A stretch of DNA of 64,000 nt from Rhodococcus sp. X156 (GCF_004006015.1 NZ_CP034766.1:1521001-1585000); one strand, 5' to 3'. Positions 8,312 to 21,824 are shown, counted from the stretch's first letter. Notes: generated from the sequence alone by a model not told the origin. A program made the numbers and translations.

Positions 8312-8785
8312 GTGGGTGAGATGCGGGTCGTCGGTATCCGGGTAGAGCTCCCGGCCAACCAGCCCATCCTGTTGCTGCGGGAGTCCGAGGGTGACCGCTA
8401 CCTGCCCATCTGGATCGGTCAGGGCGAGGCTGCGGCCATCGCGCTCGAGCAGCAGGGGGTCAAGCCCGCGCGCCCGATGACCCACGACCTGATGAAGGAC
8501 GTGATCGGCGCCCTGGGTCGCGAGCTGGAGCAGGTCCGGATCACCGACATCCAGGACGGCACCTACTTCGCCGAGCTGGTCTTCGACGGCGACCTGCACG
8601 TCTCGGCGCGACCGTCGGACTCGATCGCGCTGGCCCTGCGCAGCGGGGTGCCGATCCACGCCGACGAGGCCGTGCTCAGCGAGGCCGGCCTGCTCATCCC
8701 GGACGAGCAGGAGGACGAGGTGGAGAAGTTCAAGGAGTTCCTGGACTCGGTCTCCCCCGAGGACTTCGGCGCCGGCGACAGCTGA
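8312..8785 (+). CDS. bifunctional nuclease family protein, DUF151 (Rv1829-like)
   Basis: 157 residues from a GTG at 8312 (VGEMRVVGIRVE); this start matches the usual family N-terminus better than the upstream in-frame start at 8270. Conserved family blocks are visible: LLLRESEGDRYLPIWIG, QGEAAAIALEQQG and SARPSDSIALALR. The family is named after plant bifunctional nucleases with RNase/DNase activity, but its role in actinobacteria is unproven. The C-terminal 30 residues are strongly acidic. It lies between two merR genes, as in mycobacteria. Confidence 0.88.
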   Translation: MGEMRVVGIRVELPANQPILLLRESEGDRYLPIWIGQGEAAAIALEQQGVKPARPMTHDLMKDVIGALGRELEQVRITDIQDGTYFAELVFDGDLHVSARPSDSIALALRSGVPIHADEAVLSEAGLLIPDEQEDEVEKFKEFLDSVSPEDFGAGDS

Positions 8786-8861
8786 GTCCCTTCCTGACAG
8801 GGCCGTCGGGTCTCGATTCGATCTCACCCTCAAGTCAAGGTTCACCCTGCCGCGCGTCGCG

Positions 8862-8890
8862 TTGACCCGGCTTTCGCCCACCCCTACCGT
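8862..8890 (+). promoter_or_regulatory. SigA-type promoter of the second merR gene
   Basis: TTGACC (8862-8867), a 17-base spacer and TACCGT (8885-8890) form a near-consensus housekeeping promoter. Transcription would start near 8897, about 100 bases before the GTG at 8996. Confidence 0.65.
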
Positions 8891-8934
8891 CAACGTGAAT
8901 GACATCGGTGGGATTCACCCGCCGATGGACGTTG
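8891..8934 (+). promoter_or_regulatory. nested inverted repeat at the transcription start of the second merR gene
   Basis: Outer arms CAACGT (8891-8896) and ACGTTG (8929-8934) enclose inner arms ATCGGTGGG (8904-8912) and CCCGCCGAT (8918-8926; one mismatch) around a 5-base loop. It begins directly after the -10 hexamer. It could be a regulator-binding site, for example for autoregulation, or a hairpin at the 5' end of the mRNA. Confidence 0.5.
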
Positions 8935-8995
8935 TCTGCTCTGGCCCGTTTCTCCGCGACGTGTCAGACTGGGCAAGCAAGTAGGGAGATTGTCC

Positions 8996-9577
8996 GTGGT
9001 AGATGGACCCGGCCTGATGGCCAGCGGTGGCGGGGACGGCCAGGACGGCCTGTTCCCTGACGACTCCCTGCCCGACGAGCTGGTCGGCTACCGCGTGCCC
9101 ATCGCCTGCCAGATCGCCGGCATCACCTATCGTCAGCTGGACTACTGGGCCCGCACCTCCCTGGTGGTGCCCTCCATCCGCGGCGCGGCCGGCTCCGGCA
9201 GCCAGCGGTTGTACTCCTTCAAGGACATCCTGGTGCTCAAGGTGGTCAAGCGGCTGCTGGACACCGGGGTCTCCCTGCAGAACATCCGCGTCGCCGTCGA
9301 CCACCTGCGTCGTCGTGGCGTGGCCGACCTGGCCAAGATCACGCTGTTCTCCGACGGCACCACCGTCTACGAGTGCACCTCCGCCGAGGAGGTCGTGGAC
9401 CTGCTGCAGGGCGGTCAGGGCGTGTTCGGCATCGCCGTCAGCGGTGCGATGCGTGAGCTCAGCGGCACCATCGCCGACTTCCCCGCCGAGCGCGCCGACG
9501 GCGGCCAGGTGGAGTCCGCCCCCGAGGACGAGCTCGCCTCGCGCCGCAAGGATCGCGGCAGCCGCAAGACGGGCTAG
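8996..9577 (+). CDS. MerR-family regulator (Rv1830-like)
   Basis: 193 residues from a GTG at 8996, seven bases after AGGGAG; the TTG at 8990 is too close to the ribosome site. The DNA-binding head is [20 protein letters not shown] then [11 protein letters not shown] and SQRLYSF, an unusually spaced MerR helix-turn-helix, followed by [17 protein letters not shown]. The short C-terminal part has no metal ligands. Its M. tuberculosis counterpart Rv1830 (ResR/McdR) is linked to control of growth and cell division. The gene has its own near-consensus promoter and a large inverted repeat at the transcription start. Confidence 0.88.
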   Translation: MVDGPGLMASGGGDGQDGLFPDDSLPDELVGYRVPIACQIAGITYRQLDYWARTSLVVPSIRGAAGSGSQRLYSFKDILVLKVVKRLLDTGVSLQNIRVAVDHLRRRGVADLAKITLFSDGTTVYECTSAEEVVDLLQGGQGVFGIAVSGAMRELSGTIADFPAERADGGQVESAPEDELASRRKDRGSRKTG

Positions 9578-9594
9578 ACTTCCCCCGCGTCGAC

Positions 9595-9820
9595 GTCGCG
9601 CGGGAGAGCTTCGGGTGCAGTGCCACGGCCACGGCCAACGGCTCGGCAACCCGGACGCCGAAGGAGCAGCACCTCCCCGTCAACCTCTCAGGCAGCCAGG
9701 ACCGCGCGGGCTACGACGCCTCTGGAAAGCGGTGGTCAACCACCCGCCCACGGGGAAAGCCTGGCAGCGCTGCCGGGTGAATCTCTCAGGCGCCTTTGCG
9801 GGCACGACGACAGAGGGGGA
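9595..9820 (+). promoter_or_regulatory. tandem glycine riboswitch
   Basis: Two consecutive aptamers precede gcvP. The first (about 9595-9711) carries GCCGAAGGAGCA, ACCTCCCC and CAACCTCTCAGGC, closed by pairing of its GCGCGGG start with the end. The second (about 9719-9817) carries GGGAAAGCCTGG and TGAATCTCTCAGGCGCC and is closed by CCTCTGG with the ACAGAGG end. These are the recognised glycine-II aptamer cores. Binding of glycine to the pair normally switches glycine-cleavage genes on. Here the switch serves gcvP alone, since gcvH lies upstream in another unit. Confidence 0.9.
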
Positions 9821-9859
9821 GGGGTCCTGTGCTCGTGCTGCCCCTTGCCGGAGGTCCTC

Positions 9860-12799
<2,940 letters not shown>

Positions 12800-12847
12800 G
12801 GCACGAGCGTTCAGCCGGCTCTGCGGCCAGTCGCGGGAGCGTGCCGG

Positions 12848-14635
12848 TCAGCCCAGCAGCGGGGCGAGGGCGCCCGGCAGCTCGGCTGCGGACGAGCGGA
12901 CCACGGTGCCGCCGGTGCGCGCGGTGATCTCGGTGAGCGCGGCCAGGTCGGGGGTGTCGCCGACGGCCACGACGTCGATGCGCACCGGCCGGGCGGGGTC
13001 CTTGGCGGCGTCGATCTTGGCGAGCAGCTGGCGCAGGGTGGCGCGCCCGTCGTCGCGGCCACCGGTGACCACCAGCAGGGAGGTGGCCTGCTCCGGGACG
13101 TGGGCCCGCACCGCTGCCTGGTAGGCGTCACCGACGGAGAAGTACAGCGAGGTGCTGGTGCGGGGACTCAGCGCGCCGAGGGTGCCGTCGAGCTGGCGCC
13201 GCAGCTCGCTGTCCGGGGCGCCGAGCGTGCCGATGGGCACGTCCACCCGGTAGGGGGCTCCCCGGTCGAGGTTGCCGGAGAAGGTCCACAACGAGAGCCG
13301 GCTGGTCTCCGGCAGCTGGCCGATCCGCCCGCGCAGTGCCTCGGTGACCGCGGTCAGCCGGGTGCGGTCGCCCTCCCTGGCCGCCATGGTGCGAGAGATG
13401 TCCAGCAGCACGGTGGTCGCTGCCGCGGGTGTGGTGGCGGCGGGAGCGGCGGCCGGGGCGACCGGCGGGGAGGCCGGTGCGGGGGTGGCGAGCAGCGTGC
13501 GCAGCGCGGTGCCGGTCGCGGCGTCGGGCGCGGGCAGGGTGGTGGTCAGCGGGGCGAAGGACACCGCGTCGCTGCTGGGCGGCGTGGCGTCGCCGGCCCG
13601 GAAGCCGGCCGCGGCCAGGGTCTGCTGCTGCTCCGGCTGTCCGAGGTACTCACCGAAGGCCTCGGCGGCTCGGCTCTGGGTCTCGTCCACCCAGGCGGCC
13701 TTCACCCCGACGTAGGGGTAGTCGGCCACCGGGGTGGCGCCGGCGAGGATGACACCGGCGAGCGCCGTGCTGCCGGGCTGCTGCGCGGCGGCGTAGATCT
13801 GCTGCTCGGTGGCGGGCACGGCCTGGTACGGGCTGCCCGCCACGGAGCCGAGACCGCGGATCGCGGTGAGAGCAGTGGCCGTGCTGCCCGGCTCCGCACC
13901 CGCGGCGCGCAGCAGGCGCAGGGCCTCCTGTGCCTCGGGGCGGGCGAGGGTCTCGGTGGTCACCGCGGCGGTGCCGGTGGCGGCGGTGACCACGCCCTGC
14001 ACGGCGAGCGCGGTGGCGGTGCTGCTGTCGTTGCCGGTGGGCAGGGCGATGGTGGTGGTGCCCCACTCGGGGTGGCCGTAGCCGGCCCAGCCCTGGGCGC
14101 CCTGCAGCCGGGGCAGGTCGGCCCAGCTCACGCCCGCGGTGGTCATGGCCTGCGCGGCCGGCTGCGGCACCGCCAGCAGCACCGGGCTGGTGGCCACGGA
14201 GCGGGACTTGCCCAGCAGCGCAGGCTTTGCCGCGGCGAGCTCGGCCGTCCAGGAGCTGTCCTTGGCCACCCACGCCGCCGGTGGTGGGCCCGACCGGGTG
14301 GCGTCCCACTCGCCCTGCAGACCGGCGAGCACCTCGTCGTCGGCCGCGGCGTGCACCTGCACCCGGACGCAGTGGTCGCGCACCACCTGGTTGCTGTCGG
14401 TGTAGCGGGTGGCCAGCTCGGTCAGCGCGGGGGTGACGGCCAGGTCGGCGGCGACGGTCAGCACCGTCTCACCACTGACGCAGGCGTCCTCGGCCGAGGC
14501 GCGCTGGTCGTCGATGCGGTCGCCGACCGACCTCCACCCGAGCACACCGAGCACCAGCACCACGATCACGCCCAGGGCGATGATCGGGCCACGGCTCACG
14601 CTGCGTCGCTTGGAATTGTCGCGGTGGCGAGCCAC
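12848..14635 (-). CDS. substrate-binding and VWA domain protein
   Basis: 595 residues from a GTG at 14635 with AGGAGG eight bases upstream; a GTG at 14671 lacks such a site. A basic N-terminus and one membrane helix (about 18-36) anchor it, with the bulk outside the cell. Residues about 55-370 resemble a type-2 extracellular solute-binding fold, then comes an Ala/Pro/Thr linker (about 395-415) and a C-terminal von Willebrand A domain. The MIDAS loop reads LLDISRT, with Thr where DxSxS has Ser, and a VTGGRDDG segment supplies a later acidic position. The ligand and role are unknown. The Pro/Ala linker suggests a cell-wall-exposed sensor or adhesin. Confidence 0.75.
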   Translation of the reverse strand: MARHRDNSKRRSVSRGPIIALGVIVVLVLGVLGWRSVGDRIDDQRASAEDACVSGETVLTVAADLAVTPALTELATRYTDSNQVVRDHCVRVQVHAAADDEVLAGLQGEWDATRSGPPPAAWVAKDSSWTAELAAAKPALLGKSRSVATSPVLLAVPQPAAQAMTTAGVSWADLPRLQGAQGWAGYGHPEWGTTTIALPTGNDSSTATALAVQGVVTAATGTAAVTTETLARPEAQEALRLLRAAGAEPGSTATALTAIRGLGSVAGSPYQAVPATEQQIYAAAQQPGSTALAGVILAGATPVADYPYVGVKAAWVDETQSRAAEAFGEYLGQPEQQQTLAAAGFRAGDATPPSSDAVSFAPLTTTLPAPDAATGTALRTLLATPAPASPPVAPAAAPAATTPAAATTVLLDISRTMAAREGDRTRLTAVTEALRGRIGQLPETSRLSLWTFSGNLDRGAPYRVDVPIGTLGAPDSELRRQLDGTLGALSPRTSTSLYFSVGDAYQAAVRAHVPEQATSLLVVTGGRDDGRATLRQLLAKIDAAKDPARPVRIDVVAVGDTPDLAALTEITARTGGTVVRSSAAELPGALAPLLG

Positions 14636-14760
14636 GGAAGAGCCTCCTGCGGTTGGTGGGGGGTTCGGCACACCCTACTAACCACGTTGGGGCAGTTCAG
14701 GGCCGGTGCGCGAGGGGAGCACGCGCAACGTTCGGATGCGTTCGCGCGGTGGCGGACTGG

Positions 14761-15684
14761 TCAGGCGACTCGCTCACGGACGGTCAACAAGGCGTCACAG
14801 ACCGCGATGAGACGATGACGCAGCGCGGTCGAGCGGTGTGCGAACTCCCGCTGCCGAGCGACGTACTGCGCCTTGCCCTCGGGGGTCTCCACCGGCACGG
14901 CGGACAGCCCGTAGGAGGACAGGTCGTAGGGCGAGGCCTGCATGTCCAGGGTGCGCACGTCCGCGGCCAGGGCGAAGCAGTCCAGCGCCAGCTCGCCGGG
15001 CACCGCGGGCCCCAGCTTGAGCGCCCACCGGTGGCAGTCCATCGCCGCGTGCAGGCAGCCGGGCTGCTCGTGCTCCACCTGGGTGGCGCGGCTGAGCTGC
15101 ACCTGGTTAAGCGGTACTGCCGCAGGGGTGAAGAAGCGGAACGCGTCGAAGTGGGTGCACCGCACGGGTGCGGACTCCACCACTGCGTCGGTGCCCGCCT
15201 GGCCCAGCCGCAGGGGCAGGGGGTGGCGGTGCTCGTCGCCGCGGTAGGTCATCGCCCACTCGTGCATGCCGAAGCAGCCGGTGAACGCCGGACGTGCCGC
15301 GGTGGCGCTGAGGATGCGGTGGATGAACCGCACCGCCTCGCCGCGGTCGGCTAGGTACGCGTCCACGTCGAGGGCGACCACTCCGTCGGCGTCGGTGGCG
15401 TACCAGCGCCACTGCGCCTGCGGCGGCTGCTGGTCGGGACCGGGTCGCAGCCCGGTTCCCGCGCCGGGGTGCCAGCGGCGCAGCAGCGTCGGCCGGGTGC
15501 CGTAGTAGTCGTAGAGGAAGTCCTCCACCACGTGCTTCTCACCGGCAGCGCGGCGGGCCCGGTGTCCGGCGGTCATGGCGTCGGCCCGCGCGGCGTGCCC
15601 CTCGGCCAGCGCGGTCCACCGCGCTGGCGGCAGCACGTGCAGCGGACCAGTGCTCACGGCCGGCGCCCGCTCGTCACGGCTCAC
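14761..15684 (-). CDS. conserved actinobacterial protein annotated as 3-methyladenine DNA glycosylase
   Basis: 307 residues from a GTG at 15684 that overlaps the end of the upstream CNNM gene by 11 bases. It carries the recognisable family blocks FLYDYYGTRP, RFIHRILSATAARPAF, CFGMHEWAM and LNQVQLSRATQVEHEQPGC. Relatives in actinobacteria are commonly labelled 3-methyladenine DNA glycosylase, but I see no helix-hairpin-helix or AAG-type motif that would support that name directly. The many His, Cys and Trp residues suggest a metal- or substrate-binding pocket. Overlap with two CNNM genes suggests co-transcription. Function should be treated as unproven. Confidence 0.6.
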   Translation of the reverse strand: MSRDERAPAVSTGPLHVLPPARWTALAEGHAARADAMTAGHRARRAAGEKHVVEDFLYDYYGTRPTLLRRWHPGAGTGLRPGPDQQPPQAQWRWYATDADGVVALDVDAYLADRGEAVRFIHRILSATAARPAFTGCFGMHEWAMTYRGDEHRHPLPLRLGQAGTDAVVESAPVRCTHFDAFRFFTPAAVPLNQVQLSRATQVEHEQPGCLHAAMDCHRWALKLGPAVPGELALDCFALAADVRTLDMQASPYDLSSYGLSAVPVETPEGKAQYVARQREFAHRSTALRHRLIAVCDALLTVRERVA

Positions 15685-16741
15685 CGCGGTGGGTGGCGTC
15701 GCGGACGGTGCCGATGAACTCCTCCACCAGGTCCTCCAGCGCCACCACCCCGATCGTGTTGCCGCCGGCGTCCACCGCCCGGCCCAGGTGGCTGGAGGCC
15801 CGGCGCAGACCGGCGAGCGCCTCGTCCAGCTCCTGGTTGGCCGGAATGGGCGGCAGCACCCGGATGCGCGAGCGCGGGATGACCGTCTCCGGCCCGGCGT
15901 CGTCGTCCATCACCGAGTCGAGCACGTCCTTGACGTGGAGGTAGCCGGAGAGGGTGCCGTCGGGGTTGCGCACCGGGTAGCGGGAGTAGCCGGTCTCGCT
16001 GACCGCCTGCTCCAGCGCACCCAGCAGCACGCCGCCCTTGGCCGTCGGCTCCAGGGTGCGCAGGTTCTCCAGCGGGATGAGCACCTCCGTGACGGTGCGC
16101 CCGGCGGTGGTGAGCGCCTGGTTCAGCCGGCGGTGCTCCTGGGCGTCCAGCAGCCCCTCCGACCGTGACTCGGCGATCATCCCGGCCAGCTCGCGGGTGG
16201 TGTAGGCAGTGTCCAGCTCGTCGGCGGCGTGCACCCCGAACGCGCGCAGCACCGCGTTGGCCATCCAGTTGTAGGCGGCGATCAGCGGGCCGGCCAGGCG
16301 CACCCACATGAGCATCACCGGCACCAGCAGCAGCGCGGCCTTCTCCGGCCCGGCGATGGCGATGTTCTTGGGGACCATCTCGCCGAGCAGGATGTGCAGC
16401 ACCACCACCACGCTCAGGGCGATGGCGAAGCTGATGGCGTGCAGCACCGAGCTGGGAATCCCCAGCGGGTGCAGCGCCCCCTCCAGCACGTGGGCCACTG
16501 CCGGTTCCCCGACCCGGCCCAGGGCGATGGAGCAGATGGTGATGCCCAGCTGGGACCCGGCGAGCATGAGGGACAGCTGCTCGCTGGCCCGCATGACCAG
16601 GCGGGCGCGCGCGATGCCCTGGTCGGCGAGGGCCTCCAGGCGGTCGCGGCGGGAGCTGATCAGGGCGAACTCCGCGCCGACGAAGAAGGCGTTGAGGGCC
16701 AGCAGCAGGACGGCGAGCAGGATGGCGGCGTAGTCAGGCAT
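15674..16741 (-). CDS. CNNM/CorC-family membrane protein (Rv1841c-like)
   Basis: 355 residues. The DUF21/CNNM transmembrane domain covers about 1-190 with four hydrophobic segments and the conserved GAEFALISSRRDRLE and GEMVPKNIAIAGPE. A pair of CBS domains follows (about 205-330). The C-terminal CorC transporter-associated domain is missing, so it ends directly after the CBS pair. Such proteins are linked to magnesium or cobalt homeostasis and were once called hemolysins. It overlaps the preceding CNNM gene by 8 bases, so the two are translationally coupled and may act as a heterodimer. Confidence 0.88.
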   Translation of the reverse strand: MPDYAAILLAVLLLALNAFFVGAEFALISSRRDRLEALADQGIARARLVMRASEQLSLMLAGSQLGITICSIALGRVGEPAVAHVLEGALHPLGIPSSVLHAISFAIALSVVVVLHILLGEMVPKNIAIAGPEKAALLLVPVMLMWVRLAGPLIAAYNWMANAVLRAFGVHAADELDTAYTTRELAGMIAESRSEGLLDAQEHRRLNQALTTAGRTVTEVLIPLENLRTLEPTAKGGVLLGALEQAVSETGYSRYPVRNPDGTLSGYLHVKDVLDSVMDDDAGPETVIPRSRIRVLPPIPANQELDEALAGLRRASSHLGRAVDAGGNTIGVVALEDLVEEFIGTVRDATHRGEP

Positions 16742-18077
16742 TCTCGCTCCGCTCGCTGTCGCTGTCGGTGCGGGCGGCCGACGGGCGGACCAGGTCGACC
16801 ACGTCGACGCGCATCCCGTCCATCCGGCGCACCTCGACCTGCCAGCCGTCGACCCGCACCACGTCGCCCTCCTCGGGGATGCGGCCGAGCTCGGCGAGCA
16901 CCAGGCCGCCGATCGTCTCGTACTCGCCCTCGGGTGGGTCGAAGTCGGTGGCCTCGGCCACCTCGTCGATGCGCAGCAGCCCGGAGAGCTCCCAGCCGCG
17001 CTCGGTGGCCTGCACGTCCCGCTCGGTGGGGTCGTGCTCGTCGCGCACGTCGCCGACGATCTCCTCGATGAGGTCCTCCATGGTGACCATGCCGGCCGTG
17101 CCGCCGTACTCGTCCACCACGAACGCGACCTGCATCCCGTCGCCGCGCAGGCGGTCCATCAGGGCGTCGCCGTCCAGGGTGGCGGGCACGGTGGCGACGC
17201 GGCGCACGATTCGCTCCAGCGGGGTGTCGTGGCGGCGGTCGTCGGGGATGGTGAAGGCCTGCTTGACGTGCACCACGCCGAGGGGGTCGTCCAGGTCGCC
17301 GTTGACCACCGGGAACCGGGAGTGCCCGGTGGCCCGAGCGGCGGCCAGCAGGTCGTCCACGGTGTCGTCGGCGTTCAGGGTGTCGATCCGCACGCGCGGG
17401 GTCATCAGCTCGTCGGCGTTGCGCTCGCCGAAGCGCAGCGAGCGGTCGAGCAGGTTCGCGGTGCCCGCGTTGAGGGAGCCGTGCCGGGCGGAGGTGCGCA
17501 CCAGCGAGCCCAGCTCCTGCGGGGAGCGGGCCGAGCGCAGCTCGTCGGCGGGCTCCACGCCGAACATCCGCACCACCCGGTTGGCGGTGTCGTTGAGCAG
17601 GTTGATGACCCACTTGAACACCGCGGAGAAGCCGGCCTGCAGGCCGGCGGTGGCCCGGGCGACGGTGAGGGGCCGGTCAATGGCCAGGTTCTTGGGCACC
17701 AGCTCGCCGAAGACCATGGACACCGAGGTGGCGATGAGCAGGGCCAGGGCCAGCGAGATGCCGTCGGCCAGCGGCTCGCCCGCGCCCATGGCCGTGAGCG
17801 GCTTGGAGAACAGCCCGGCCAGCACCGGCTCGGCGATGTAGCCGGTGACCAGCGTGGTGATGGTGATGCCCAGCTGAGCCCCGGAGAGCTGGAAGGACAG
17901 GGTGCGGTGCGCGTGCTGCACCTGCTTGGCGCGGCGGTCGCCGTGGGAGGCGGCCGCGTCGTCCACGGTGCTGCGCTCCAGCGCGGTCAGGGAGAACTCG
18001 GCGGCGACGAACACGGCGGTGCCGGCGGTGAGCGCCAGGAAGCCGATGAGTCCGAGGATGGGGAGCAGAATGTTCAT
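16734..18077 (-). CDS. CNNM/CorC-family transporter (Rv1842c-like)
   Basis: 447 residues: a CNNM transmembrane domain (about 1-195; AEFSLTALERSTV and GELVPKNLAID), two CBS domains (about 215-340, with DEYGGTAGMVTMEDLIEEIVGD) and a CorC-type C-terminal domain (about 355-435, PPEGEYETIGG). It is the full-length partner of the shorter paralogue downstream. The family exports or regulates Mg2+/Co2+. Its ATG at 18077 overlaps the stop of a 94-codon Pro/Thr-rich upstream ORF (ATGA), which may act as a translational leader. Order and pairing match M. tuberculosis Rv1842c-Rv1841c. Confidence 0.9.
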   Translation of the reverse strand: MNILLPILGLIGFLALTAGTAVFVAAEFSLTALERSTVDDAAASHGDRRAKQVQHAHRTLSFQLSGAQLGITITTLVTGYIAEPVLAGLFSKPLTAMGAGEPLADGISLALALLIATSVSMVFGELVPKNLAIDRPLTVARATAGLQAGFSAVFKWVINLLNDTANRVVRMFGVEPADELRSARSPQELGSLVRTSARHGSLNAGTANLLDRSLRFGERNADELMTPRVRIDTLNADDTVDDLLAAARATGHSRFPVVNGDLDDPLGVVHVKQAFTIPDDRRHDTPLERIVRRVATVPATLDGDALMDRLRGDGMQVAFVVDEYGGTAGMVTMEDLIEEIVGDVRDEHDPTERDVQATERGWELSGLLRIDEVAEATDFDPPEGEYETIGGLVLAELGRIPEEGDVVRVDGWQVEVRRMDGMRVDVVDLVRPSAARTDSDSERSENA

Positions 18078-18358
18078 CGCGGGTCACCCGCGACGCGGTG
18101 GGCAGCCGGGGGTTGACCCGGCTCCGTACTCGCCCCCTCCGGGGAGGTGTCCGACGACTCGGAGGTGCCAGCCCCCTGTGCGGGGGTGACGGGAACAGCT
18201 GTGGCGGACACGACGGTGGTCGTGGGGACGCGGGTAGGCGCCGCAGGCACCGGGGTCCTTCCTCTCGAGGGTCCTGCCCCGGAAGCGAGACAGGAGGTCA
18301 GTTCATCGTAACGGGTGGACAGCGAGGTGCGCTCCGTCCAACAGGACGAATCCGGCAC
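18074..18358 (-). CDS. possible Pro/Thr/Ser-rich leader ORF before the CNNM pair
   Basis: A 94-codon frame whose TGA overlaps the ATG of the CNNM transporter gene. Residues 30-90 are rich in Pro, Thr, Ser and Ala with no recognisable domain, membrane helix or cysteine pair. The 297-base stretch between the PPOX gene and the CNNM gene holds nothing else. Proline-rich leaders control Mg2+ transporter genes in other bacteria, so a cis-regulatory role is possible. It may equally be chance coding in high-G+C DNA, and no clear ribosome site was seen at 18358. Confidence 0.3.
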   Translation of the reverse strand: MPDSSCWTERTSLSTRYDELTSCLASGAGPSRGRTPVPAAPTRVPTTTVVSATAVPVTPAQGAGTSESSDTSPEGASTEPGQPPAAHRVAGDPR

Positions 18359-18373
18359 AGGCCAGGGAGCGGC

Positions 18374-18844
18374 TCAGCCCATCCGCTCGGCGACCTCGGG
18401 CGGGAAGCCGCCGGTGGCCACGGGGCTCCAGTCGGTGGGGACCACGCGGATCAGCGACTTTCCCTGGGTGGCCATCGCCTGCTTGTACTCCGCCCAGTCG
18501 GGGTGCTCGCCGGCGATGGAGCGGTAGTAGTCCACGAACGGTTCGGCCGCCTCGGGCATGTCGAGCACCTCGGCGGTGCCGTAGACCTGCACCCAGGGAC
18601 CGTTGAAGTCGTCGGAGAGCACGCAGAGGCTGACCTGCGGGTCGCGGCGGGTGTTGGTGGTCTTGGCGCGCTGCGGGTAGGTGGAGATCACGATGCGTCC
18701 CTGCTCGTCCACCCCGCACGTCACCGGGGACAGCTGGGGGCGCCCGTCGGCCCGGGTGCAGGCGTAGATCGCCTTGTGCCGGGGGCGGAGGAACTCCAGC
18801 AGCTCTGCCCGGGAGACGACGTCAGCGGTCGCGATCTTGGCCAT
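18374..18844 (-). CDS. PPOX/split beta-barrel flavin- or F420-dependent protein
   Basis: 156 residues from an ATG at 18844. It has the split barrel of the pyridoxamine-phosphate-oxidase/F420 superfamily: ACTRADGRPQLSPVTCGVD (about 30-48), then IVISTYPQRAKTTNTRRDPQVS and WVQVYGTAEVLD. This class includes PPOX-type F420-dependent reductases such as Rv1155, and F420 use would fit the actinobacterial host. The actual cofactor and substrate cannot be assigned. It lies 74 bases past the guaB1 stop with a long terminator hairpin between, so it is probably transcribed separately. Confidence 0.8.
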   Translation of the reverse strand: MAKIATADVVSRAELLEFLRPRHKAIYACTRADGRPQLSPVTCGVDEQGRIVISTYPQRAKTTNTRRDPQVSLCVLSDDFNGPWVQVYGTAEVLDMPEAAEPFVDYYRSIAGEHPDWAEYKQAMATQGKSLIRVVPTDWSPVATGGFPPEVAERMG

Positions 18845-18858
18845 GACGCTCACGCTAG

Positions 18859-18910
18859 CGGCCGGCGCGGCCCGCTGCCGCGCGGAGGCGACAGCGGGCC
18901 GCGCCGGCCG
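18859..18910 (-). terminator. 19-bp terminator hairpin after guaB1
   Basis: Perfectly complementary arms at 18859-18877 and 18892-18910 enclose a 14-base loop. The hairpin starts eight bases past the guaB1 stop and ends before the PPOX start at 18844. No U-tract follows. Confidence 0.7.
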
Positions 18911-18917
18911 AGCGCGG

Positions 18918-21295
<2,378 letters not shown>

Positions 21296-21303
<8 letters not shown>

Positions 21304-21802
21304 CCAGGTCGCCGGCGTCCCGGCGGAGCTCGGTGAGCGCCGACACCAGCGTGCTCACCCGGCGGGGGGAGAGCCCTGGGCGCGCGAAGACCTCGGTGTT
21401 GAGCCGCTCCGTCGCCTGCTGCGCCAGCTCCCGGCCGGCCTCGGTGATCTCCACCAGCGTGGCGCGACCGTCGCTGGGGTGCGGCACCCGCACCACCAGC
21501 CCGGCGGCGGAGAGCCGGTCCACGGCGTTGGTGACACTGGTGGGGTGCACCTGCAGGCGGGCACTGGCCTTGTTCATCGGCAGCGCACCGCTGCGGGTGA
21601 AGGTGAGCAGCATCAGCAGCTCGTACCGGGAGAAGGTCAGCCCCAGCGGCTTGAGCACGTCCTCCACCCGGGCCAGCATGATCTGCTGTGCCCGCATCAG
21701 CGAGGTGACCGCCGCCATCCCGTCGGCCACCTCGCCCCAGCCGTGCGCCACCCACTGGCGGTGCGCCTCGGCGATGGGGTCGAGCTTGGGGGAGTCAGCC
21801 AT
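21296..21802 (-). CDS. MarR-family regulator
   Basis: 168 residues from an ATG at 21802. It has a winged helix-turn-helix with LTFSRYELLMLLTF, NKASARLQVHPTSVTNAVDRL (recognition helix) and the wing VRVPHPSDGRATLVEITEAG, a standard MarR layout. It lies 22 bases behind icmF and is co-transcribed with it. It is the natural candidate to bind the two TAGGACGTCCA boxes in the icmF promoter and could respond to an acyl-CoA or a carboxylic acid; both points are inference. Confidence 0.9.
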
Positions 21803-21824
21803 GACGGCTGTCAACCTATCCCGC

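Noticed and set aside
18078-18370. M-box (Mg2+) riboswitch before the CNNM gene
   Set aside because: A loose likeness to GTTAGGTGAGGCTCCTGT was seen around 18290-18310 on the minus strand, but the other conserved M-box blocks could not be found.
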